DNA of 64,000 nt, taken from Lactifluus volemus. Taxonomy: Eukaryota; Basidiomycota; Agaricomycetes; Russulales; Russulaceae. Each line of letters opens with the position of its first letter. Position 1 is the first letter of the stretch. The translations under genes were made by a program, and so were the position numbers. Location of the stretch: the NCBI GenBank assembly GCA_022376515.1, contig WTXI01000084.1:62001-126000 (forward strand), read 5' to 3'. Below the pieces are notes generated by a model. The model was not told the origin of the DNA. It saw only the letters and a program-made list of their open reading frames with translations, and ran no database searches. Of the stretch, positions 31,666 to 41,464 are shown piece after piece.

Positions 31666-33374
31666 GGCCAGGTGTCCGGCGCCATCCACGGCGCTGCTGT
31701 AGTCCCGGGAGCCAAATTGGAGGGGGGGAGGATGTGATAAGTGTTCAGGTCGGCTAGGAGGCATTTGGCGACTATCTTTTCCAAGAGTTTGCCAGCGCAT
31801 TCCAGGAGGCTGATGGGTCTGTAGGCCTTGGCCAGGGAGTAATCTGGCTTGCCCGGTTTGTGGAGGACGACGACCCGGGCCGCCTTCCAAGGGTGGACTC
31901 CAAGGGAGAGAGCAGCCGAGAAGAGAGTAACGAAGCGTGAGGGGGAAGCGGCGAAGGCCCATTTGAGAAGTTTGTAGCCAATGCCGCTAGGGCCGGGAGC
32001 CGATTTGTTGGAGGTGGGCGCCAGCGCCAAACGAATTTCAGAAAGAGTGACAGGGCCATGATGCCGAACGGGTAAAGGAGGGGGGTCCGAAGGGAGTGTG
32101 ACCGCCTTCCCGGGGGGAAGGGGCGGAAAGAACCGAGATTGGAGGATGGTCGCCATGGCAGGTGGGTCGGCGGTTAAGGAGTGTGTGGCAGAATCAAGAA
32201 GGGGGGGGATGAGAGAAACCGAGCGGCCGTGCCGCCAACGGGCAGCTTTCCAGAGGTTATCCGGAGAGCAGTGGTCGAGGAAGTCGTGAGCGGCGTCGCG
32301 CTTGGCCTTTGTGATGGTGGTACGGAGGGCATGGTAAAGAGGTGCGCGGAGAGGAGGTGGGGCCTGCTTCCAAAGAGCGAGAGCGGCAGAGCACTCCTGG
32401 TTCCACCACCGGGCTCCTCGGGGGTCCGGGGTCGAACATCGGTCGAAGAAATCGGAGCAAACCGCGTCGATATCCTGCAGGAGGCGATCGGCTTCCCTGG
32501 AAAGATCGGCTTCAGACGTGATCGGGAACGTGATTGGGAGGGCACGGAAGGCGTGTTGCCAGGCGACTTCCATGTCATCGATCAATTTGAATCCCGGGAG
32601 ATCCCAGGCGGGGGGGGGAGGAAGGGGAGAGTGAAGGGAGAGAGTGGTGGAGAGAGCAGCATGGTCGGAGTGAAGAGAGAGATCGAAAGAGACAGTGATA
32701 GGGGAGAGATCGAGGGAGGCGGCAGCCAGGGAGTTAATGAGGAAGAGATCGAGTACGGAAGGTGCATGTCCTGGGGGTCCCCTCCAGGTAGGCGTACCGA
32801 GGGGGTTTAGACAGGCAAGGTCCTGTGACGTCATCCAGTCCTCTAGGAGGGGGCCCCAGGAGGAGAGAGCGTGTCCAGGAGGCGACCACATGGCACTGTG
32901 GGTGTTAAAATCGCCTACGACCAGGGTGGGAACCGTGTTGTCAATGGAGGAGGAGAGGAGGCCGTGGAGGCCGTGCCCATGATCTGGGACCGAGTGATAG
33001 AAATTGTAGAGACGGAAAGAGGGTGCGGAAATGAACGTGAAGTCGACGGCCATGCCAGAAGGGGAAGAGAGGCCGTCGATCGATCGGAGGATCGGAGAAC
33101 AGACGGACATGAGAGAGTGATGGACGTAAAGGAGGGTCTTGGCGTGTTGGCCAGGTGTGAGAATAGGGCTCAGACAAGTCCATTTGTCATTGGCAGCGCC
33201 CCCAAGAACCGGGAGGCCGTCGGGGTCAGAGTTGGAGCGAGAAGTGGAAATATGTCCGAACCAGGGTTCCTGGACGGCGAGGATGTGATGGTCAGAAGAT
33301 TGGAGGAGGGCATGCATCATGTGATTGCGGCGGTGCATGTTCACCGACAGTATCTTAATATGGTCTAAAGACAT
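31661..33374 (-). pseudogene. LINE ORF2, 5' half: AP-like endonuclease and start of reverse transcriptase
   Basis: The ATG at 33374 gives MSLDHIKILSVNMHRRNHMM. The endonuclease/exonuclease/phosphatase domain follows with AVQEPWFG, TLVVGDFNTHSAMWSP and SDHAAL, the usual Asn, Glu, Asp and His positions. The RT start follows (TSNKSAPGPSGIGYKLLKW, RVVVLHKPGKPDY, AYRPISLLECAGKLLEKI). Near 31728 a run of seven C shifts the frame; the ancestral frame resumes as LQFGSRDYSSAVDGAGHLAH to the Gypsy insertion. The ATG overlaps the ORF1 stop (ATGTCTTTAG), suggesting reinitiation after ORF1 translation. The remaining half is at 922-3076. Confidence 0.9.
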
Positions 33375-36300
33375 TGTCGACGGGCAGCCGCACGTTCAAA
33401 TTTGAGCCAACGTTGTTCCTCTGGCGACAAAGCAACAAGTTCGGAGGGGGAAGGGCCGTCTGGCCGAGAGGCAAGGGCGAGGACATGGGCCGGGAAGTTG
33501 GACGAGTCAATCGGGTTGATGTCATGGAAGATCGGGATAGGGCGGGGTCTGGAGATAGCAGAAACCGGTGCGGCTTCCGGCAGGGTATGTGAGGTGATAG
33601 GCACGGGCGAGGCCGGGGGTGGGGCTCTTTCGTTATCGGGGGGAGTCAGGAGACGGTAGGCGGCGCGGAGAGGGCAAGAAACGTCAAGGGCGGAGTGTCC
33701 AACCGGTGAAGGGCCTTTCCCGGACTTCCGCTTGGTCCGGGTGCAATTGAGACAGGTAGACTCACAGTGACAAGTGGACGGCTCTTTGTGTGAATGAAGG
33801 TTGGGGCATAGGTTGGCATGTTGTTCAAGAGGGTGGGGGCCACCACAGCGGGGGCAGATGGTTTTGTTTTCTGGGACGCGGCAACGTACGGCCTGGTGGC
33901 CTAACGCCCAGCAGCGGTTGCACTGCTGGAGGGTAGGTCGGGCCTCAAAGCGTTGTGCAGTGGTCTGTTGGCCGAAGAGAGCAGGGGGAGAACGAATGAG
34001 TGAGGGGACGGTTTTCCCGTCGGGGTCAACTAGACTGAGTAAGACGGAGGAATGACGAGCGAAGAAGTCGATATCTTTCTTGAGCCACCGGGGGGCGGCA
34101 AGGAAGGTTATGCCAGAGCAGACAGGGTTGGATTCCAGTTCACAGCGGAGGTCTTGTTCGGAAGGGAGGTCGCCATTCTCGTCTCGGATGGTCGGGACTC
34201 CGTTGAGGAGGACCCGGACCGAGCCTTTCTGTGGGGCGAGGAGGCAAGGCGGGAAGGGATCGGTGAGGACTTTACGGAGACGGAAGATTGCCTCCATGGG
34301 GGGCGAACCAGCAAAGGTGAGGACGAAGTTGTGTGAGTTGGGGCCTTGCCAGCGCCCGGCTAGGAGGGAGACACCATCAGAAGGCACCGTGGACTGTCGG
34401 ATGGCTCTCTGAAGGTCCCTGGTGATTGTCCCTTGATCTCCCCTCACGGGTTCCTGTAGGAGGACAGGGGAGGTGCGAATAAGCAAGTAGTCGGTGGTGA
34501 GGGAAGGGGAGGGGGTCTTGTTGGTCTGGGGTTTCTGTGTAACAGGTTTGGTAAGATAAAGATCGATGATGGCGGGGGCCGTGAGATTGGCATTGGTCAG
34601 CTTTTTCCCCCACTTGGCGTGGTAAGCGGCCAGGAGCTGGGGGCGAGACATCTTGAGAAGTTCGTCTTTAGTGAGGACAGAGGAAGGGGGAGGAGATTGT
34701 GACGACGGAACGGGAGGGCTCGTGTGGTGTGCAGTAGATCGCGGGTTGGCAGGCTGCTTGCCTTTCCTCTTTCGACTGTTATGGGCAGCGACGGTCCAAG
34801 GGCCGGTGGGGGAGTGGGCTTTGTCGGGGGGTGGCGGTGGTGGGTTAGGGGCTGAGATGGGTGGGAGAGTCAAAGGGGGTGCCGATGGAGGAGCAACTGG
34901 GAGGAGAGGAGGAAAAGAGGGATCATCGATGCGTGCAACGGGGGGAGGAGAGGGGTCTTCCCAACCGGTGGGTTGGGGTAGGGCCGGCATAGCTGTCTGG
35001 GGAGGGTCTCCATAGTCCATTTCGAAGTCAGGGCCGAAGTCAGGGTAGCCCTCCAGCACTTCTACTCTGAAGTCAAGGTTCTTCACCTTGGATGAGAGCG
35101 ACGAGAGGTGAGCCATGATTTCAGAGAGGCCCGGCACGGATGGGGTGGTAGGGAGGGGAACAGGAGGGACCGCGGGGAGAGGGGCCGAAGGGAGGGGTTG
35201 AATGGGTTGTACAGTGGAGGTTTGGACGGGGGAGGCTGGAGGGATTCCCGGACCCGGGAGGAAAAAAGCAGGGGGTTCGTCTGGGGGGCAGATGGGAGAC
35301 GCCTGAGGGGTGCGGTTGGGGGAGGGGTGAGCAGACTGTGCCCGAGATGGGGGGCATGCGAGGGGGTCTACGCGATGGGTCTTACGTGAGGATTTGGCAG
35401 CAGATTTTGGGGGAGGAGGCAGCGCCTGGACCGCAGCAATGCGAGCCGCCTCCTTGGCCTCTTGGGCTTCGATACGGAGTTGTTGTTTGTATGCGAGGAA
35501 GTCGGCGTCCATCTGCTGCCTGAGGGAAGCGCGGTAAGCTTCGTATTCCTCAGAAAGTTCGCGTGATGCCTGCGTCTGTAGACGGGTAAATTCGTCCTTG
35601 TGAAGGGCAGTGACCTGGGCCCGGGCGTCATCCAGGGATTCACGGGTAAGAGCAGCGATAGTGGTGCGACGGTCCTCCTCCGCCAGGGAGGGGATCACAC
35701 GATCAGAGATGTGTTGGGCCATGTCCTTGACCCACGAGCTTAGTTCAGGGTGGGAGGTGTCAGAGGGGAGTCCGAGGACATGCCCTATCAAGGAGGCTTT
35801 AATTTCCGAGAGTTGATCGGTAACCCAGCGATCGGCGAGTTGGGAAAGGTCTCTGTGAGCGGCATTAAACACAGAGGTATGAGCGATCTGGACGTCGTGG
35901 CCACAAGACATGAGGGCAGCCTGGAAACGTTGTTCCATTGAGGCTGTGTTGCAGTTCTCGAGGCAACGCATGCACAGCGACCAGTGAGCAGGGTCAGTGA
36001 GGAAGGAGGAGAAGAAGGAGTTAATGGCGTGGACACCGGCAGCGGTGGCGGCAACCGAAGTCTCGAGTGACTTGGAGGGGTTGGGTAGGGGGTGGGATTC
36101 GTCAGGAAGTTCGGGGTTGAAGGTCATGCAGGAACGGCGCATGCCCCCATGGATCTGGAGTATGATAGTGGCCGCAACCCTGAACCAGAGTTCCCTGGGG
36201 ACGGCGGAATTGGGGGAGGAGGAAGGGGTGTCAAACCCGTGGCTGAAAAATTCTCCCAGGCGTTCAAGTGCTGCCCGGGTGACGCTGCCGTTGGCCGTCG

Positions 36301-36532
36301 CGTCAAAGAAGGAGGAAGGAGGGGTGGGGAGGAGGTCAATGGTAAAGGAGGGGAGTGAAGTAGCTCCGGTGACAAGGTGCACATCGCCGAGGCCGGGAGG
36401 GACGGGGACAGGCAAGGAAGGGTGTAAGGGGGTGTAAGGAATAGGAAGGGCGGGGGGTTCCCCAGAGGGAGGAGGTGGGACAACGGGGTCCATTGGAGGA
36501 GGAGGAAGGAAGGGGGATGTCGACAAAAACAA
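33365..36532 (-). CDS. LINE ORF1: Gag-like RNA-binding protein (1055 aa)
   Basis: The frame is open over its whole length from MFLSTSPFLPPPPMDP at 36532; a second Met (MDPVVPPP) lies 13 codons downstream. The first part is helical and includes a coiled-coil-like stretch rich in Glu, Arg and Ala (about residues 310-370, AHIAAVQ-type). A long Pro-rich linker follows. Then comes a conserved domain (LLIRTSPVLLQEPVRGDQ ... HNFVLTFAG) and C-terminal zinc knuckles (CNRCWALGHQAVRC, CPRCGGPHPLEQHANLC, then a CHCESTCLNC cluster). ORF1 proteins of Tad1-type elements bind the element RNA. It overlaps ORF2 by 10 bases. Its intactness contrasts with the broken ORF2. Confidence 0.9.
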   Translation of the reverse strand: MFLSTSPFLPPPPMDPVVPPPPSGEPPALPIPYTPLHPSLPVPVPPGLGDVHLVTGATSLPSFTIDLLPTPPSSFFDATANGSVTRAALERLGEFFSHGFDTPSSSPNSAVPRELWFRVAATIILQIHGGMRRSCMTFNPELPDESHPLPNPSKSLETSVAATAAGVHAINSFFSSFLTDPAHWSLCMRCLENCNTASMEQRFQAALMSCGHDVQIAHTSVFNAAHRDLSQLADRWVTDQLSEIKASLIGHVLGLPSDTSHPELSSWVKDMAQHISDRVIPSLAEEDRRTTIAALTRESLDDARAQVTALHKDEFTRLQTQASRELSEEYEAYRASLRQQMDADFLAYKQQLRIEAQEAKEAARIAAVQALPPPPKSAAKSSRKTHRVDPLACPPSRAQSAHPSPNRTPQASPICPPDEPPAFFLPGPGIPPASPVQTSTVQPIQPLPSAPLPAVPPVPLPTTPSVPGLSEIMAHLSSLSSKVKNLDFRVEVLEGYPDFGPDFEMDYGDPPQTAMPALPQPTGWEDPSPPPVARIDDPSFPPLLPVAPPSAPPLTLPPISAPNPPPPPPDKAHSPTGPWTVAAHNSRKRKGKQPANPRSTAHHTSPPVPSSQSPPPSSVLTKDELLKMSRPQLLAAYHAKWGKKLTNANLTAPAIIDLYLTKPVTQKPQTNKTPSPSLTTDYLLIRTSPVLLQEPVRGDQGTITRDLQRAIRQSTVPSDGVSLLAGRWQGPNSHNFVLTFAGSPPMEAIFRLRKVLTDPFPPCLLAPQKGSVRVLLNGVPTIRDENGDLPSEQDLRCELESNPVCSGITFLAAPRWLKKDIDFFARHSSVLLSLVDPDGKTVPSLIRSPPALFGQQTTAQRFEARPTLQQCNRCWALGHQAVRCRVPENKTICPRCGGPHPLEQHANLCPNLHSHKEPSTCHCESTCLNCTRTKRKSGKGPSPVGHSALDVSCPLRAAYRLLTPPDNERAPPPASPVPITSHTLPEAAPVSAISRPRPIPIFHDINPIDSSNFPAHVLALASRPDGPSPSELVALSPEEQRWLKFERAAARRQCL

Positions 36533-36647
36533 ACGAGGATGTTGTAGGCAGAGTTCAAATGGCAGAGCGTTGAGGAAAGCAGAGTCAGGTCGCGAGATAC
36601 CAGGCGGTTTCTGACTAGGGATGGTGGTGGTAAGAGGTCAAGGAGCT
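36533..36647 (-). other. LINE 5' UTR / internal promoter region
   Basis: This short stretch lies between the 5'-side target duplication and ORF1. LINEs carry an internal promoter here; no motif is evident. Confidence 0.5.
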
Positions 36648-36663
36648 GCTCAAAAAGTAACTC
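36648..36663 (+). repeat. LINE target-site duplication, 5'-side copy
   Basis: This partner of 715-729 marks the 5' end of the LINE, about 115 bp upstream of the ORF1 start, so the element appears full length or nearly so. Confidence 0.85.
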
Positions 36664-37672
36664 GGACCGTCGAGTTCACACCGGTGCCACTCGCGAGTTG
36701 CCACATCACGAGACTTGGACGTCCAGCCAATAAGAATCGCTCTGATTGTTTAAATTCACACGCTCAAAAGGTTTTTGCATCGCGGAATCGCCGGTGGTTG
36801 TGGAAAGCTGTCCGAGACACAGCCTTTCTTTGCTTACAGTGTCGCGAGCAGGAACAGTATCGTTTGACAGGGTTCGGTGCATCTGACGCAGACATGAGGG
36901 AGGGATGCTGGTTCTAATCTTGAGATGCGCCACCTGCCGAGTGTAGAGTATTCGCAGGAAGGCACCTATACCCCTTGCTTTTCCTATCTACTTAGCCAGG
37001 GTTCTTTAACGGGGTCTCGCCACCTAACTGGCCCCTTATGTGGCCTTCCAGCCCCGGCCGATAGGGCTGGCCCCAACCGGTTTCCGTTTATAGTACGCTT
37101 ACTTAACTGTCCCTTTCTTCTGTTTCCGCCTTCTGGCCCACCCATCCACATTTGGACTACTGCGCCTGTTCCAAAGGAAGAAATGGGGCGCACTGGGGCG
37201 CTTGGTCCCGCCTATACTTCTTCTGTTCTAGCCTTCCAGCCTCGCCCATTGTTCCTAAAAGGGATCACACTGTGTTCTCCGTGTTCCGTTCTGTTTCCCG
37301 TCTGTGGGCACTCTCTGAGGTCCTTACTCGCCCGCTTCTTTTTCAGCACGTGGTGCCAAATTACGAGTGTCATTTGCTGGCTGCACGGCGCGCCCCGCGG
37401 CCTCATTGCGTTCCTCGGAACTACATCATCATCGTCTGATAGCTCCGCATGACCTTCCTTCCCTCACAGTCACCATAGGGTAGGCGCTGTGCTTTCCGGT
37501 CCTCACTAGTCCCTTCTCGCGAACAAGCCAATTAATACCGACCTTCACCGCCACATCAGTACTACTGGCGACATTTTGTTTGCTGTGTACCTGGGTCTTT
37601 TTCTGATGAGGAGTGGAGCTTGTGTTCTTGTGAACCATCTTCTTTCTCAGTTGTACCCTCCTCGGAGGCACC
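36664..37672. other. Host flank right of the LINE, no gene recognised
   Basis: An open frame at 36925-37452 (plus) has Ser/Pro-rich composition and matches no family I know. Neither strand shows a convincing gene. Confidence 0.4.
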
Positions 37673-38327
37673 TTGTGGATCTCTCTTCCAACACTAGACC
37701 TGTATGTCGGTTACTCCCTCTCTTACCCTACTGATTTGATCCCTGCTTTCAGAGAGGACCACCCGTTGCTGCGTATACCAAAGTCATTTTCTCAACTCCA
37801 AGATCTGAACCATCTCCTCAAGAAATATCGCGATATCCTTTCCGCATCCTTATCTCCTATGTCCTCACTTACCTCTTGTAAGTTGTCCCACCCTGCCTAC
37901 GCCCATCGTCGAATGTGAACTGCGGTGCGACATGGACACCTGGGCGGCCTCACTGGACATCGTAGTGGACCCACCACCCCAATCGATTTCCTGCCTTCGT
38001 CGACACCACTTGTCATCTGGGGGAGGGAGTTTCTGGCTTACGCTGACACATGATGCCGTCCTTGCCGGTGAGGGACACCTCATGGCGATCGTACGGCGTG
38101 GTCCCGGTCGCGAACGTGGCGTCGTCATGCTCAACGGCTCCTCGGTCTCCGTGGACGTCGAGGAACTCCCCGAGGTGGAGATCACGTCACTCAGCAAACA
38201 AAAGCGCATCAAGCCGCCGCGGATCCCGCTCGATCAGCCGCCCGTGCTTGGCGCCATTCGTTGGCGGCATAGGGGGGGAGCAACGATTTGCCGGCGCGAA
38301 CGAGGTGGTGACGAAGATGGCCTTTTG
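37673..38327 (+). pseudogene. Unrecognised coding remnant (possibly a START-like lipid-binding protein)
   Basis: Two adjoining frames look coding: PAFREDHPLLRIPKSFSQLQ with DLNHLLKKYRDIL (about 37740-37860), then, after a frame change, VECELRCDMDTWAASLDIVV and FWLTLTHDAVLAGEGHLMAI, ERGVVMLNGSSVSVDVEELP and KQKRIKPPRIPLDQPPVLGA (about 37915-38265). A GTAAGT at about 37876 could be a splice donor. I could not place a start, and the end dissolves after about 38290. The second part has the feel of a fungal START-type protein, but I cannot confirm it. Confidence 0.4.
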
Positions 38328-39204
38328 AGCCATATGAAATACAAAGTAGTAAGTTACACCTTTACTGTTTTTGAGGACAGACTACCGTTTAGACCTACAC
38401 CGGAGCGGTGGCGGTACCATCATTCTTAGCCTTCACCAAACAAACAGACCAAGTGCGACTGCGTGATGCTCCAAAATGCTATCCGCCCGTCTGCCTACGC
38501 CCAAGACCAAGATCATCATATTTGATTGCCTTACGCCATTTTCTTTTTTTTATACTTGTTCTTATCCCACAGAGAACCCAAAAAGACACAAAATAACCCC
38601 CAAAATCAGTTTTTCAACTTGTGTTGTCCTGTCCCGCCTTCTTGTTGGCGTGCGTGCTCGTTTTCTCGCCCTGTCCCTCTTCTACCATGTGGCAAGTGGC
38701 CAGGCCCCTTGAGGCATATGGGATTTTTTGGCACGTTGTGTTGGAACTTTCGTTCGTACAAAAGAGACTGTATATGCGTTACTAATTGCAATTGTACCCC
38801 CACCAAACCAACAAAAAAATCATCATCGCTTTTTAATTAAATGCTCATAGAGGAAAGCTCAAGCACACGAAACGTACTCCACTCTCCGTGTAGCAGTTCG
38901 ACATCTCCAGGCAAAAAGTTACGATACTATTTCGACTAAATAAGAGACTTTCGTAACACAAGTCCACGTAAAGCATCGGGGTAGAGAAAATGCAATAAAG
39001 CGACTATACAGGCCAGAAGCAGATGTTCATATAGGGTATGTCCGAGGTTCAGATCTTCAGAGTCCGTGAAGTAGATGGGGGGGGGCACGTAGGTACCGAT
39101 ACGTGGGGAAGCATATCGGAAAAAGATGACCAACCGTGCGTCCTTCGATTTACAGTGGGAGTTACTAAGTGACCAATGGGATATAGAATGCTGACCGTTG
39201 GAGA
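38328..39204. other. Intergenic, no gene recognised
   Basis: Composition is A/T-richer with short frames only. It contains the 3' flank of the LEA_2-like gene on the minus strand. Confidence 0.45.
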
Positions 39205-40620
39205 TCAGCCCGCGTTAGCAGGAAGTTGGAAGGGACAATTCGCGTTGGTGACCGTTGTCGCGGCGGCATGCCGAGAGGGAAGTCCAGCGATGTCCATGAC
39301 AATATTGACGCGGAATTGAAGGCCTAGATAGAGGATAAGCTATCCGATTATTAATAAAGCAGCATGGCAAGAAGAACGAACCTGGCCGAGAGCCATTGGC
39401 ATATTGAATCGAATTTCTGCAAGCATCGTACCAGTTGATCCCTGTGTGGATGGATGGTCAGCTATTTCAGTAGCATGAAAAACAAAAATAAAGGGCTGAT
39501 TGACATGTCAAGTCACTGTCGTTGGTCGCCACGTATGTAAAGTTGAGTGGCATTAGAATGTTTGTAAATGCCTTGGCAGGGAGCTTGGTATGGTTCATGT
39601 GACCCTTTCCGACCAGATAGAATGAGTTGAGATCGTACACCTGGGCATCCAGGGAGTTGAAAACGAGAGGCAAAAAGTTGGAGTTAGTGTCGACTTGAAG
39701 CGAGAGCTCGGCGGGGAAAGAAAAGTTGGCGGGAAAGCGGCTAAACTCTGACGGGATGGATGCGTTCCACGAGCCTGTCGCCTGCTGAAGAGGATTCGAT
39801 GCATTGACGGCGAAGCTAGGCACGCGCGGGATGACAAAGGCGAGTATGACACCAACGCTGCGGGAAAAAGTGGGTTTGTATACGATCAGCGCTACGCGGG
39901 CGGGTGAACGAATGCGGCGGGACATACACGGCACAGGTCCCGAAAAGAATGAAGACGATCGTGCGACGGGTGAGCCATTTGCTACCACACAAGCCGTACG
40001 CTTCGCGATTGAACGCTTTCCACTTTCTCCCGAGATTCTCCCTTTTTTTCTCTCTCCGTGCGCCTTTGGTCATACTCTTCAGTTCATCTTTTCCCCACTC
40101 CGCGCCGAGAGCGGGTACGGTCACCAACTCAACGGGTCCCTGGGTTCTGGATTCTTCATCCGGTTTGCCAGAGGCCGACGGTGGAATTTGCCGATAGCTG
40201 TAAAAGAAAGGTGAGGAGGAGCGTCAACCGGGAGCGACACTTGACGCACCTTGGCTCTTGGTGACCGAGACCAAACGCTTGGCTGTAGCGGGGACCCGTA
40301 TTGTTGAAGTCTGCAAAGACATCCCAACCGCCTTCATTGGGTTGTTCAAACTCATCATTGCCGCCCTTGACGGGTTCCTCGCGTCCAGCGTCAAAGTATG
40401 ACATCCGGTTATATCCTGCGCTGTGTGTACGGATGTGTCCTTCTGAGCCTGTTTGGGGGGTTGTAGGGCTTGCAGAGAGGAAAAATGATGAGGAAGAGTC
40501 GCGGCGGGATCGGGGGTCAGACGATGTGAGTTGTGCAGTGTAGTCTCGATTGAGGGCATCTACGGAGGTCCTACGACCCCCATAGAATGATGATACAGTG
40601 GATTTGCGATCATAATCCAT
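39205..40620 (-). CDS. LEA_2 / NDR1-like single-pass membrane protein
   Basis: Five exons join cleanly: 40620-40250, 40197-39928, 39857-39505, 39441-39382 and 39323-39205. All four introns are GT-AG and 52-70 bp. The product starts MDYDRKSTVSSFYGGRR and has a Ser/Asp-rich cytoplasmic N-terminus. A Lys/Arg-rich segment (GARREKKRENLGRKWKAF) precedes one transmembrane helix (TIVFILFGTCAVGVILAFVI). The extracytoplasmic part follows the LEA_2 pattern (PANFSFPAELSLQVDTNSNF, LVFNSLDAQVYDL, LNFTYVATNDSDLT, WINWYDACRNS, FRVNIVMDIAGLPSRH) and ends at Gly with TGA at 39205. Basidiomycete homologues share this layout; their role is not established, although vacuolar or plasma membrane location is likely. 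It is divergent from the dehydrogenase gene at 41465. Confidence 0.88.
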
Positions 40621-41464
40621 GGTGTATGACTAGAAACGAAAGGAAAGTCGGCGTCGTGGTGAACGGCGGCAAGGAATTGGCCACATCTTGATCGCAATGT
40701 GTGCGACTTCCCACGTGGCCTATTTTCACACGCTCCCTTTGCCTACGAGAGCACGTGCTTCCCTTAAAATGGCACCACGCCTTAACTGCAACGTTCTGCG
40801 TTTTATAAATTCAGCACAAAACACTGTTCCCGAGCGCGCCTCACAGAGGCTTCGAAAACGTGGTCTCCAACTTTGTATATAAATAAGAATTTGCCATGAC
40901 AGCTTTAATCGTCGTCTATGGCGTGCGGTGCTGCTGCAGTCCACAGGCGTCCAAAAGTTTTGGGACATTTCTCTCTGCGCGGGAGATCGACGGGTTGTCT
41001 GGGGTGTATCCTTGCGGCCTCTGCTGTGGGTGTAACAACTTGAAAGTATCTTGTGAGTTCGTAGATAGTAGATGGCTGTGTCGCTTAATTGATGCGAAAA
41101 GTGGCTTGTAGCGGCCGGTAGCTAGGTGGTACTATACCTATACCTGAATGTCTCGATGACGAGGTTACTGTATGTCCATCCTGTTGCCAACGTTGAATTG
41201 TCGGAATTCGGGGACTCATCCTCACATGATTAGTCCCGAGCTTGGTCCCGACTCCCGAGTGATAGCCGACCTAGCGGAGCGGTCCGCAACCTCACTGTGT
41301 TTGTTGAGATGGTCCCACTCGAGCTCTTCTCTTCTTCTTTTACGCTACATCACTGAAAGCGAAAGTATCGCGACAAACAAGCTGTGCTATAGACTGGCAT
41401 CAATTGAGGTAATTGTTGCATGATAGCTTTTCTTTGAGCGTCTTCCCAACGTAGACTAGTGATT
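40621..41464. promoter_or_regulatory. Shared intergenic region between divergent genes
   Basis: This 844-bp region separates the LEA_2-like gene (minus) from the FMN dehydrogenase gene (plus). It should carry both promoters. No specific site can be assigned with confidence. Confidence 0.45.

Larger units (their letters stand above)
730..36647 (-). mobile_element. Tad1-type non-LTR retrotransposon (LINE), split by a nested Gypsy element
   Basis: Read on the minus strand, the element holds ORF1 (33365-36532) and ORF2 (endonuclease plus reverse transcriptase). ORF2 is split into 31661-33374 and 922-3076. The element ends in a 20-nt poly(A), seen as T at 730-749. It is flanked by a target duplication: GCTCAAAAGTAACTC at 715-729 and the same with one more A at 36648-36663. 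Without the nested material it is about 7.3 kb, the size of an intact Tad1-type element. The long intact ORF1 suggests a fairly recent insertion. The Gypsy insertion at 3082-31660 lies inside the RT domain and inactivates it. Confidence 0.93.

Noticed and set aside
32181..32810. Plus-strand 209-codon frame inside the LINE
   Set aside because: It is the antisense shadow of the endonuclease/RT region with GC-skewed composition and no family signal.
36925..37452. 175-codon plus-strand frame right of the LINE
   Set aside because: Composition is unlike neighbouring genes, no domain or intron structure is visible, and the frame has no homologue I can recall.
41172..41423. 83-codon frame upstream of the dehydrogenase gene
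   Set aside because: It lies in the promoter region, is not conserved in character and does not splice into exon 1.
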